The translations under genes were made by a program, and so were the position numbers. Shown here one piece after another: positions 1 to 7,111 of a stretch of 24,423 nucleotides of DNA. The DNA is from an uncultured Holdemanella sp. (lineage in GTDB: Bacteria > Bacillota_I > Bacilli_A > Erysipelotrichales > Erysipelotrichaceae), in the NCBI GenBank assembly GCA_900754615.1, contig CAAEDN010000075.1, forward strand, positions 1 to 24,423, given 5' to 3'. The first letter of the stretch is position 1, and each line of letters begins with the position of its first letter. A model generated the notes under the pieces. The model was not told where the DNA came from. It made no database searches and was given only the letters and a program-made list of their open reading frames with translations.

Positions 1-47
1 AGACCGATATTCAGATTTTTAAATCTTGAATATTCGGTCCTTTTTTA
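1..47 (+). terminator. Rho-independent terminator of a gene left of the window
   Basis: An imperfect hairpin runs from GACCG at 2-6 to CGGTC at 35-39, with the arms continuing as atattcagattt and aaatcttgaatat (two bulges). Six T follow at 41-46, so it works for plus-strand transcription entering from the left. The bases before position 1 are not visible, so use by the minus-strand operon ending at 91 cannot be judged. Confidence 0.75.
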
Positions 48-90
48 TTAAGCTGAAACTTCTTTATCCGTTACAGCCCCTTTTTGTATA

Positions 91-954
91 TTAAAAAGGT
101 TGATTGAAACAAAGAATCAAATTTCTATAGTATTCTGAATAATCTTGGCTATTCGATAAATCAGAAACTTGTCCATCCCCACATTCAATGATAATCCAAG
201 AATCATCTTCAAGCTGAGCATAGTCAATTGTGTAATAATTAGATGGTAAATTTTTATATTTAAGTATTAAATCTTCAGGTGGTAAAGGGGACAGGTAGTC
301 TTGATTTGAGTTCTTGGCAATGGAACAAATCTTATGATTGGCATAGTAAACGCGATATTCATTGGTTTTGTCACCGTAATGTTTTAAATTTAAAAATTCT
401 TTAATACAAATTCCACCAGTCAGAAGATTACCTCTGTATTGATAAAATAATTTCATCCAGTTATCGAATTCCTCTTGCGCCATATCTACATGAAATGATG
501 ATGGAAAGTTACTGCCTTTTACGGATTTAACGTAATCTTTCACAAGAAATTTATGTATGCCATTGGCTTTGATGCGGTTTAAATCGATGCTCTGATGAAG
601 CGAAAATGTCAGCGTTTTAGCTGTATCCTCTTGAATGCTTTTATATACATTTGGAAAAATATGCATAAAATTATAAGTATTCGGATCATTGATTAAAGTG
701 ATGTTGTAGGCTTTTAATGCAGCATAGAACTCTTTGTAGACTTCTGGAGTCATCATCCAGCCTCTATAAATGACAACGGTATTTTTGGTAGGAATTGCAG
801 TTAAATCGATGATTCGATTTTCAAACCATTTCTTATAGCTGAATATAATAATCGTTTCATTCATTTTCTCACAAACGTCATATTCAGCATATAAGGCTGG
901 ATCTACTTTATTCTTGTTAAAATAATCCGATGGAAAAAGAAACGTATGTATCAT
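91..954 (-). CDS. ATP-grasp domain protein, R2K-clade type
   Basis: A 287-aa soluble protein with no signal peptide. It resembles the R2K-clade ATP-grasp proteins, which are predicted ATP-dependent ligases whose substrates are mostly unknown. Visible motifs are YRGW at 63-66, VKDYVKS at 138-144 (the lysine typical of the nucleotide-binding strand), NEYRVYY at 198-204, and the acidic metal-binding end YTIDYAQ (241-247) with IIIECGDGQVSDL (254-266), where D244 and E257 are likely ligands. The start is supported by AGGAG on the minus strand about 8 bases upstream. It lies 52 bases downstream of the Sel1-repeat gene on the same strand with no terminator between, so the two are probably cotranscribed. 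Family assignment rests on motif recognition. The substrate is unknown. Confidence 0.72.
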   Translation of the reverse strand: MIHTFLFPSDYFNKNKVDPALYAEYDVCEKMNETIIIFSYKKWFENRIIDLTAIPTKNTVVIYRGWMMTPEVYKEFYAALKAYNITLINDPNTYNFMHIFPNVYKSIQEDTAKTLTFSLHQSIDLNRIKANGIHKFLVKDYVKSVKGSNFPSSFHVDMAQEEFDNWMKLFYQYRGNLLTGGICIKEFLNLKHYGDKTNEYRVYYANHKICSIAKNSNQDYLSPLPPEDLILKYKNLPSNYYTIDYAQLEDDSWIIIECGDGQVSDLSNSQDYSEYYRNLILCFNQPF

Positions 955-1006
955 AAAATGTACTCCTATTCGATAAATATAAAAGGCAAGTGTTAAAAGT
1001 TATGAA

Positions 1007-1894
1007 TTAGTCTAAAATCTCAATATAATTTACATTTACATATTGACTATATAAAGGCTCATCATGGATCATGGCATTTTGAAAGAATTGGTCTACATCT
1101 TCATAGTTTTTATCATCCATGCAAATATAGAATAAGCCATCTTCATATTTAGCTTCAATAATATGATCATCACCTAGAATTTCTATAGCTACTTTACAAG
1201 GTTTTTGTAAGGCATAATATAAGTCAAATAAGTCCATATAGTTAGGATCAAATTGAATCAATGAATATAAATCATTCACAATATATTTCATGATGGTTAA
1301 ATCTCCAAAGAATTGAGAATAAATCAATCTTTGAGATTGGAATTCTTTCGCAATCAATAAAAGTTGTATGGCCTGATCTTCATTGCCTTCTTCAACATAA
1401 ATTTTGGCAAGACGAGAATATATTTCAGGAACAGGATCAAATGTATTCGTGGCTCCTTGGATTTTTGAATATAGATCCTTAATGATCTGTACATATCTAG
1501 GATAATCCTTTTGTACATAATAACCATTTTTATACATATCCGCAAGCTTATAAGCAGCAACAAGATTTCCTTTGTCACTGGCAAGTTTATAGTAGTGAAA
1601 TGCTTTTTCATAATCCGGATGACCTACTCTTCCATAATAATAAATATAGCCTAAGCATTCATAGGCATCATTATATCCAAGTTTTGAGGCCATTAAATAA
1701 TATTCTTCAGCCAAATCAAATTGTTTTTGACCATAATACCAAGCACCAAGTTCTACCATATATTCAGGGTTGTTTGTTTCTTTTATTAAAAACTCCAGAG
1801 CATGTATTAACGCAATATCATCTTCATATTTAGGTTGCGTTAAATCATAATAATCATCTAGAATTTGTTGCGCTTTTTCAATTGTTAATTCCAT
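1007..1894 (-). CDS. Sel1-like/TPR repeat protein
   Basis: A 295-aa protein built from helical repeats. Units that fit the Sel1 pattern (A..LG..Y..G with A..YY..A) are seen at about 45-75 (MVELGAWYYGQKQFDLAEEYY), 76-112 (AYECLGYIYYYG then KAFHYYKLA) and 113-150 (AAYKLADMYKNGYYVQKDY), and a looser helical pair near 155-185. The last 100 residues are acidic and not repeat-like. Such proteins act as protein-binding scaffolds, and no catalytic motif is visible. There is no signal peptide, so it is probably cytoplasmic. GAGGTG lies just upstream of the ATG. It is the first gene of a two-gene minus-strand unit with the ATP-grasp gene, transcribed from the promoter at 1911-1938. Confidence 0.8.
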   Translation of the reverse strand: MELTIEKAQQILDDYYDLTQPKYEDDIALIHALEFLIKETNNPEYMVELGAWYYGQKQFDLAEEYYLMASKLGYNDAYECLGYIYYYGRVGHPDYEKAFHYYKLASDKGNLVAAYKLADMYKNGYYVQKDYPRYVQIIKDLYSKIQGATNTFDPVPEIYSRLAKIYVEEGNEDQAIQLLLIAKEFQSQRLIYSQFFGDLTIMKYIVNDLYSLIQFDPNYMDLFDLYYALQKPCKVAIEILGDDHIIEAKYEDGLFYICMDDKNYEDVDQFFQNAMIHDEPLYSQYVNVNYIEILD

Positions 1895-1910
1895 ATTACA
1901 CCTCTAAATA

Positions 1911-1938
1911 ATTATATGAAATTGATAGATTTAGGCAA
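1911..1938 (-). promoter_or_regulatory. Promoter of the Sel1/ATP-grasp operon
   Basis: On the minus strand, TTGCCT (1938-1933) and a perfect TATAAT (1916-1911) are separated by 16 bases. The RBS and start codon at 1894 follow at the expected distance. The -35 hexamer overlaps the left end of the inverted repeat at 1936-1952. Confidence 0.65.
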
Positions 1939-1952
1939 TACAAATTGTATTG
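1936..1952. promoter_or_regulatory. Perfect inverted repeat, candidate operator
   Basis: CAATACAA-A-TTGTATTG is an exact 8-bp dyad with a one-base centre. It sits between two divergent promoters, overlapping the -35 of the minus promoter and ending two bases before the -35 of the plus promoter. It is AT-rich and could have arisen by chance, but the placement is what a regulator controlling both operons would use. No regulator gene is adjacent. Confidence 0.5.
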
Positions 1953-1954
1953 TT

Positions 1955-1983
1955 TTGTGTTTTTTTCATATCGAGATTATAAT
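1955..1983 (+). promoter_or_regulatory. Promoter of the 2005-4625 operon
   Basis: TTGTGT (1955-1960), a 17-base spacer and TATAAT (1978-1983). The expected start of transcription, near 1990, leaves a very short leader with AAGGAG before the ATG at 2005. Confidence 0.7.
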
Positions 1984-2004
1984 TGTTGATAAGGAGATTT
2001 GTTT

Positions 2005-2148
2005 ATGGATAATAAAAATATTGCCAAGGAAGCAGCTCTAGCTGCCTATTTAATTGAAGAAGGTAAGAAAAAAGGATTAACCCCTTTTCAAGCCGGTATG
2101 ATTCGTGGAACCATGAAGGCATTTGAAGAAAATAAAAAGGGAAAGTAA
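2005..2148 (+). CDS. Small hypothetical protein, 47 aa
   Basis: A complete 47-aa reading frame from ATG 2005 to TAA 2146-2148, preceded by AAGGAG at 1991-1996 and a good promoter. The product begins MDNKNIAKEAALAAYLIEEG and ends with a lysine-rich tail. It is predicted to be mostly helical (alanine-rich first half, then KKKGLTPFQAGMIRGTMKAF), with no membrane segment and no recognised domain. It lies 16 bases before the next gene, whose AAGGAGGAG directly follows this stop codon, so the two are likely coupled. The real RBS and promoter make it a credible gene. Its function is unknown. Confidence 0.7.
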   Translation: MDNKNIAKEAALAAYLIEEGKKKGLTPFQAGMIRGTMKAFEENKKGK

Positions 2149-2164
2149 TAAAGGAGGAGTTTAT

Positions 2165-3682
2165 TTGGTACGTATATTAGAACACGCAAATCGCTATCGC
2201 AAAGAAGATGTTTTTGAATGTTATAAACGAACATGTCAAAACGACTATTGGGATTATGATTCTATGACGCGTAAAGAAATGTTTGAGCGTATGATCGAAA
2301 CATATGAACCAGACTATTTACAGAGTATTTGTACAACATGGGAATTAAAAGCTTTAAGAAGATTGTTGCGCAATCAAGATTTAGAAGATGACCGTTATCG
2401 CTTTGAAAGACAGGCATTAAGCTCTAAGTTTTTATATTTTGATAAAGAAATACCAGAAGAATTTAAAAAGAATGTAAAATTAGCTGTTAAAGATATAGAT
2501 TTGGATCAAAAAGCACTAGATGATGAACCAACGATTGTGATTCTTGGAATTATACGTGCTTTTGGTATTATTGAACCCTCCTTGATTCAAGCCGTATGCA
2601 ATGCATGTGCATACAACTATAAATCTATTATTAATAGTGAATTGTTTAATTTCTGGGCTTATCTTAAAGAAGACTATGAATTGATTGATCATAGCTTAGC
2701 CAATGAATACGTATATTGGGATTATAAATATCTATTGTATAATATTCGTGATTGTCGTATTGAACGCGAAAGATTCGAACCAAAATTCTTGGATCGAGAC
2801 AGCTACATTTCTATTTTCTATCATGGTTTTGATGCGACTAATCCTGATATTAAAAAATTCTTTACAGCTGTTAAAAAAGAAGTGCAGGACATCACAAAGT
2901 TTAAAGATGAATTGTTCAACAATTTGCTTCGTGGCACTGTGAATGAAGAAAAGATCGATTTGATTCCATTCTTTAATGGGTTCTCCGATTCTTTGACAAA
3001 ACGCTATCGCAAAGCTGTTGTACAAATCGCATTGCCAAATTATTATGGATTCAGTATGAAAGGTTACAAAGAAGCACATGAACATGTATCTTTTAATGAT
3101 AAGCTTCGTGCTCTAAACGAGAAACAAACGTATGCTTATTTAGATCAAAAAGATACAAAATTATTTTATAAATTATATTTTAGTATCTTGGATTATGTGA
3201 ATGGCTTAGAACAAATCATCCCGAATAAGAAAATTGACCCAAATATTTATATTGAACCGGATGAATTAGTAAATTTAATTGAAGTATTCTGGAAAGAAAA
3301 GGACCGTTTTATTGATGATTATGTTCAAAAAAATCCTATGAACCTGACATATCGCAATTTAAATATTATAAAAGATTTTAAATATGGCATGCGCAAAAAC
3401 TTCCTGTTGGCTGTATATGAAAAGGATTATACAGTATTAAATGATGAGGGCATCAATTATATGGTCAAAGGTCTAAATGAAAACTTAGATCAGTTTATTC
3501 CGGCAGAAAAAACGCCAACGCTGATACAAACGGCTATTATGCCATTTAATGGAATGATCATCTATGATGGCTTTATTTCAATGGCAGACATGCAGCTAAG
3601 TCAAGAATTGGTTTCAAAAGCCTTTGAAGACTATAGTTACGGGCAAAAGATTTATTCGTTGTTGCCAAAAAATATGAATTAA
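2165..3682 (+). CDS. Hypothetical protein, large paralogue of the next gene
   Basis: A 505-aa protein starting at TTG 2165, chosen because AAGGAGGAG at 2151-2159 sits 5 bases before it. An in-frame TTG at 2123 has no such site and lies inside the upstream 47-aa gene. I do not recognise the family. The first 300 or so residues align with the whole of the following protein. Shared features include MTRKEMFERMIETYEPDYL near residue 34 (ITRKQMVELIIQQYTPENI in the paralogue), LFNFWAY and SYISIFYHGFD (SYLSIFYNGYD in the paralogue). The C-terminal 200 residues are unique to this copy and end near a TAIMPFNGMIIYDGFIS segment. There is no signal peptide, and it is rich in aromatic and charged residues, so probably a cytoplasmic helical protein. 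Confidence 0.75.
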   Translation: MVRILEHANRYRKEDVFECYKRTCQNDYWDYDSMTRKEMFERMIETYEPDYLQSICTTWELKALRRLLRNQDLEDDRYRFERQALSSKFLYFDKEIPEEFKKNVKLAVKDIDLDQKALDDEPTIVILGIIRAFGIIEPSLIQAVCNACAYNYKSIINSELFNFWAYLKEDYELIDHSLANEYVYWDYKYLLYNIRDCRIERERFEPKFLDRDSYISIFYHGFDATNPDIKKFFTAVKKEVQDITKFKDELFNNLLRGTVNEEKIDLIPFFNGFSDSLTKRYRKAVVQIALPNYYGFSMKGYKEAHEHVSFNDKLRALNEKQTYAYLDQKDTKLFYKLYFSILDYVNGLEQIIPNKKIDPNIYIEPDELVNLIEVFWKEKDRFIDDYVQKNPMNLTYRNLNIIKDFKYGMRKNFLLAVYEKDYTVLNDEGINYMVKGLNENLDQFIPAEKTPTLIQTAIMPFNGMIIYDGFISMADMQLSQELVSKAFEDYSYGQKIYSLLPKNMN

Positions 3683-3692
3683 AAGGAGAATT

Positions 3693-4625
3693 ATGAGCTC
3701 ATTATTACACGAAATCAATCATTATCCTAAGGAATCTGTATACAATCATTTTTTTCGGATTTGTTTTCCGGATGATGTGTTTTATGACAAAATTACTCGT
3801 AAACAAATGGTTGAGCTAATTATTCAACAATATACACCAGAAAATATTGTAGATGTTTGTACAGTAAAAGAACTAAAACTTTTAAAACGAATCATTGAAA
3901 ACAATTATAAAGAAGTGGATGTACATAGTATGCCATTTGAAAAGGTGGCGCTTTATCGAAAATATTTATTGTTTGAGGATGAAATTCCAGATGAGCTGAA
4001 GGAAAGTGTAACAGAAGCTTTAAAACTTGTGGATTTTGATCAAAAAGAAAAACAAGAGAAACCGATTCTTTGTCTAATTGGATTTATTCGAAGTTGTGGA
4101 GCTGTGGATCCTATGGTTGTTCAAATGCGAGCCCAAAAGTTAGGCTTGGATCTTAGAAGTTTAGAAACAAATCTATTATTTAACTTCTGGACATACTATA
4201 CATTTGATTATTTAATGCCAGATGATACTGATGGAGAAGCTATTGTATATTATGATTCAATTCCATATATGGATGTGATCGCAAATGCGCGTCTAGATTA
4301 TGAATTAATTGCACCCGAGTTCTTGAAACCAGAAAGTTATCTTTCCATTTTTTACAACGGATATGATGACACAGATCCAGATGTTCATGCGTTGTTCGAT
4401 CATTTTAAAAAGAGTGAAGATGTATTTGATTCATTTAAAATGGAACGTATTCTTGAATGTATTGAATCATGTCGTATGACTGAACATTTGATTACATTTT
4501 TTCCAAAATTAGAACAATTCGATTCGAAAACAACAGAATTATTTAAAAAAGCTATATATAAAATGCCAATGCCATATTTAACAGGTATGACACTGCAGGA
4601 TTATCAATCCAAAATGAAAAGGTAG
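3693..4625 (+). CDS. Hypothetical protein, short paralogue of the preceding gene
   Basis: A 310-aa protein with AAGGAG immediately upstream, 10 bases after the preceding stop, so in one operon. It is homologous over its whole length to the N-terminal 300 residues of its neighbour (LKLLKRI against LKALRRL, YLLFEDEIPDELKESV against FLYFDKEIPEEFKKNV, and SYLSIFYNGYDDTDPDVHALF against its counterpart). It ends where the neighbour continues, near PYLTGMTLQDYQ against NYYGFSMKGYK. This could be tandem duplication with loss of the C-terminal part or a natural two-length family. The stop codon lies inside the terminator stem, so the end is unlikely to be a recent truncation. Function unknown. Confidence 0.75.
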   Translation: MSSLLHEINHYPKESVYNHFFRICFPDDVFYDKITRKQMVELIIQQYTPENIVDVCTVKELKLLKRIIENNYKEVDVHSMPFEKVALYRKYLLFEDEIPDELKESVTEALKLVDFDQKEKQEKPILCLIGFIRSCGAVDPMVVQMRAQKLGLDLRSLETNLLFNFWTYYTFDYLMPDDTDGEAIVYYDSIPYMDVIANARLDYELIAPEFLKPESYLSIFYNGYDDTDPDVHALFDHFKKSEDVFDSFKMERILECIESCRMTEHLITFFPKLEQFDSKTTELFKKAIYKMPMPYLTGMTLQDYQSKMKR

Positions 4626-4656
4626 AAATCTTAAAACTTGATTTCTACCTTTTTCC
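4613..4656. terminator. Bidirectional terminator between convergent operons
   Basis: A perfect stem AAAAGGTAGAAATC (4617-4630) and GATTTCTACCTTTT (4640-4653) with a 9-base loop. T-rich sequence follows on both strands (TTTTTCC on plus, TTTTCATTTT on minus). It serves the plus gene ending at 4625, whose TAG is inside the stem, and the minus gene ending at 4664. Confidence 0.88.
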
Positions 4657-4663
4657 TATAGTT

Positions 4664-5833
4664 TTAATTGTTGTCTACTACAATTCTTCCAGATTGAATG
4701 ACTCGATTGATCTTTCTTACGTTTGAAATATTCTCTAATGGATTTTCATTTAGACAAACAAGATCGGCCTGTTTACCCACTTCAATCGAACCATAGTCTT
4801 TTTCTACACCAAGACATTTTGCTGAATTGTATGTCGCAATCTTTAAAATGTCCATCTTTGAAAGTCCATGTTTTGCCATTAATTCCATTTCATAAGCGGT
4901 GTTAGAATGATAGTTAAAAGGTGTTCCTGCGTCTGTACCTAACGCAATTTGAATCCCTCTTTGATATGCTTTTTTAAGACTTTCAATATGTGCTTCGGTT
5001 ACTTTTAAAGTCTTATCCACGGCATATTTGGCAACACCATTTTCAACACCTTTATCTAGTATGCATTGAGGTGCACAAAGGGTAGGAACTAAGAATGTGT
5101 TTTGTTCTTTCATAACTTCAAGACATTCATCATCCAAAAAACATCCGTGTTCAATGGAGTCAATGCCTGCATACAAAGCATTTTTAATTCCTTGTAAGCC
5201 CTGGGCATGACTTGCGGTTTTACGATTTGCCTTATGCGCTTCTTGTACGATGACTCTCATTTCTTCAACACTGAACTGAGCATTTCCGGGTTCTACACCC
5301 TTTGTCATAACGCCACCAGTTGCCATGACTTTAATCAAATCTACACCGGCTTTTAATTGTGTACGAACAGCTTTTAAACATGCATCTTTACCATCGGCTT
5401 CAATGCCTTCTTGCCAACCATGCCCACCTGTCATACATATTACTTTTCCGGCACAATACATATGAGGACCAGGAATTATACCATTTTCAATGGCTTCTTT
5501 AATTTGTAAATCATAGTTTTTTTCCGTACCCACAACACGAATAAAGGTAACACCCGATTTTAAGTATTGTTCGCAATGCTTCTTGGCATAAAAAGCTTTT
5601 TCAATCAAAGAGAATTCTTTATCAAAACTAAAACCAACTGGGTATAAAATATGCACGTGACAGTTAAAGAAACCAGGGGTTAAGGTATTTACTTCAATCA
5701 CATCTTCATTGATATCATGATAATCTTCAATATGAGTGATTGTATCTTCTTCAATGGTTACAAGCTGCTCATGTTTTGGCTGTTCGTTGACTCCATCAAT
5801 CAATGTGTGTGCATAAATATAAAGCTTTGACAT
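4664..5833 (-). CDS. Metal-dependent amidohydrolase (Xaa-Pro/Xaa-Arg dipeptidase-like), copy 2
   Basis: A 389-aa amidohydrolase-superfamily enzyme with the full binuclear metal set: HVH at 59-61, the carboxylated-type lysine K168 in VDLIKVMATGG, H209 in TASHAQG, H229 in SIEHG and D301 in LGTDAGTPFNYH. The MTGGHGW and ATGGVMTKGVEPG loops resemble the subgroup hydrolysing Xaa-Pro or Xaa-Arg dipeptides and related amides. That substrate is inferred from family resemblance only. There is no signal peptide, so the enzyme is cytoplasmic. AAGGTGAG lies just before the ATG. It is the second gene of an operon, 9 bases after a paralogue of nearly the same length with all metal ligands at identical residue numbers. 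It ends at the bidirectional terminator. Confidence 0.88.
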   Translation of the reverse strand: MSKLYIYAHTLIDGVNEQPKHEQLVTIEEDTITHIEDYHDINEDVIEVNTLTPGFFNCHVHILYPVGFSFDKEFSLIEKAFYAKKHCEQYLKSGVTFIRVVGTEKNYDLQIKEAIENGIIPGPHMYCAGKVICMTGGHGWQEGIEADGKDACLKAVRTQLKAGVDLIKVMATGGVMTKGVEPGNAQFSVEEMRVIVQEAHKANRKTASHAQGLQGIKNALYAGIDSIEHGCFLDDECLEVMKEQNTFLVPTLCAPQCILDKGVENGVAKYAVDKTLKVTEAHIESLKKAYQRGIQIALGTDAGTPFNYHSNTAYEMELMAKHGLSKMDILKIATYNSAKCLGVEKDYGSIEVGKQADLVCLNENPLENISNVRKINRVIQSGRIVVDNN

Positions 5834-5842
5834 AGTCTCACC

Positions 5843-7006
5843 TTATTCTACAACAATATTTCCATCTTTAATGACCTTATCAATTTTACGAACATTTGAA
5901 ATGGCATCCAAAGGATTTTCTTTTAAACATACTAAGTCAGCATTTTTACCAACTTCAATGGTTCCATAATCCTTTAAAACACCTAAACAGTCAGCTGAAT
6001 TGTGTGTGGCAATCTTTAAGATGTCCATACGATCTACACCATATTTTTCCATCAATTCAAATTCATAAGCGGTATTGTTGTGGTAGTTGAATGGTGTACC
6101 TCCATCTGTACCTAAGGCAATCTTAACACCTTGTGCATATGCTTTTTTAAAGCTTTCTACATGGGCATCCTTTACATAGATGGCCTTTTTAACCATGTAA
6201 TCCGCAATACCAGCTTCTACGCCGTTTTCTACGATACATTGTGGGGCCACTAATGTCGGAACTAAATAGGTTCCATGCTCTTTCATGTAATCAATACATT
6301 CCTGGTCTAAGAAGATACCATGTTCAATCGAATCAATACCTGCATATAAGGCATTTTTGATACCTTGTGTTCCTTGGGCATGCGTTGCTGTTTTTCTTCC
6401 GGCTTTATGCGCTTCTTCAATGATAACAGCCATTTCTTCTTGTGTCAGCTGTGCACTTCCAGGCTCAACACCCTTTGTCATAACGCCACCTGTGGCCATG
6501 ATTTTAATTAAATCGACACCTTTTTTTAGTAATGTACGAGCTGCTTTTCTACATTCATCTTGTCCATCGGCTTCAATACCACCTTGCCAGCCATGTCCTC
6601 CAGTCATACAAATGCATCGTCCAGCACATAACATGTGTGGCCCTTTGACAAGTCCAGAATCCACACAATCACGAATATCCATATCATAATCGTTTTCGGT
6701 TCCAAGAACACGAATGAAGGTAACACCACTATTGATATAATCTTCAAGGTGTTTTTGGGTATAGAATGTTTTTTCAATAAAACTAAATTCTTTATCCGTT
6801 CCAAAACCAACCGGTTCCATAATGTGAACATGGCAGTTAAAGAAACCAGGTGTAACCACATTAGCTTCTACAACATCGCCATCTACTTCATGATAATTTT
6901 CAACGGCAGTAATCTTTCCATCCTCACATGTGATCAACTGATTTGTAAAAGGTGTATCACTTACACCATCAATCAATGTTTTTGCGTGTACAAATAATTT
7001 ACTCAT
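5843..7006 (-). CDS. Metal-dependent amidohydrolase (Xaa-Pro/Xaa-Arg dipeptidase-like), copy 1
   Basis: A 387-aa paralogue of the following gene with the same architecture: H59, H61, K168, H209, H229 and D301 in LGTDGGTPFNYH. Both copies look catalytically intact, so neither is a decaying duplicate. Differences cluster in the surface-exposed middle and in the loop after FNCHVHI (MEPVGFGTDKEF here, LYPVGFSFDKEF in the other), which could tune substrate choice. AAGGAG precedes the ATG, and the promoter at 7037-7065 makes this the first gene of the operon. The family acts on short peptides or acylated amino acids. The exact substrate is unknown. Confidence 0.88.
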   Translation of the reverse strand: MSKLFVHAKTLIDGVSDTPFTNQLITCEDGKITAVENYHEVDGDVVEANVVTPGFFNCHVHIMEPVGFGTDKEFSFIEKTFYTQKHLEDYINSGVTFIRVLGTENDYDMDIRDCVDSGLVKGPHMLCAGRCICMTGGHGWQGGIEADGQDECRKAARTLLKKGVDLIKIMATGGVMTKGVEPGSAQLTQEEMAVIIEEAHKAGRKTATHAQGTQGIKNALYAGIDSIEHGIFLDQECIDYMKEHGTYLVPTLVAPQCIVENGVEAGIADYMVKKAIYVKDAHVESFKKAYAQGVKIALGTDGGTPFNYHNNTAYEFELMEKYGVDRMDILKIATHNSADCLGVLKDYGTIEVGKNADLVCLKENPLDAISNVRKIDKVIKDGNIVVE

Positions 7007-7036
7007 AACTTTACTCCTTTTCTCAAACTTAATTAG

Positions 7037-7065
7037 ATTATGAACCTTTATGAAAAGAAATACAA
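7037..7065 (-). promoter_or_regulatory. Promoter of the amidohydrolase operon
   Basis: On the minus strand, TTGTAT (7065-7060), a 17-base spacer and CATAAT (7042-7037), about 30 bases before the start codon. It lies just beyond the glnN terminator, so the operon has its own promoter. Confidence 0.65.
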
Positions 7066-7085
7066 GAGGTTACAGAAAATGAATG

Positions 7086-7111
7086 AAAAAAGAGAATCAC
7101 TCGGATTCTCT
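7086..7111 (-). terminator. glnN terminator
   Basis: On the minus strand, AGAGAATC-CGAGT-GATTCTCT (7111-7091) followed by TTTTTT: a perfect 8-bp stem. The last base of the glnN stop codon is the first base of the stem. Confidence 0.9.

Noticed and set aside
2123..2164. Upstream TTG as the start of the 505-aa protein
   Set aside because: It lies inside the 47-aa gene without a Shine-Dalgarno sequence, whereas TTG 2165 has AAGGAGGAG five bases before.
6357..6689. 110-codon plus-strand frame opposite the first amidohydrolase
   Set aside because: It is a shadow of a gene with all its catalytic residues on the other strand, and has no ribosome binding site.
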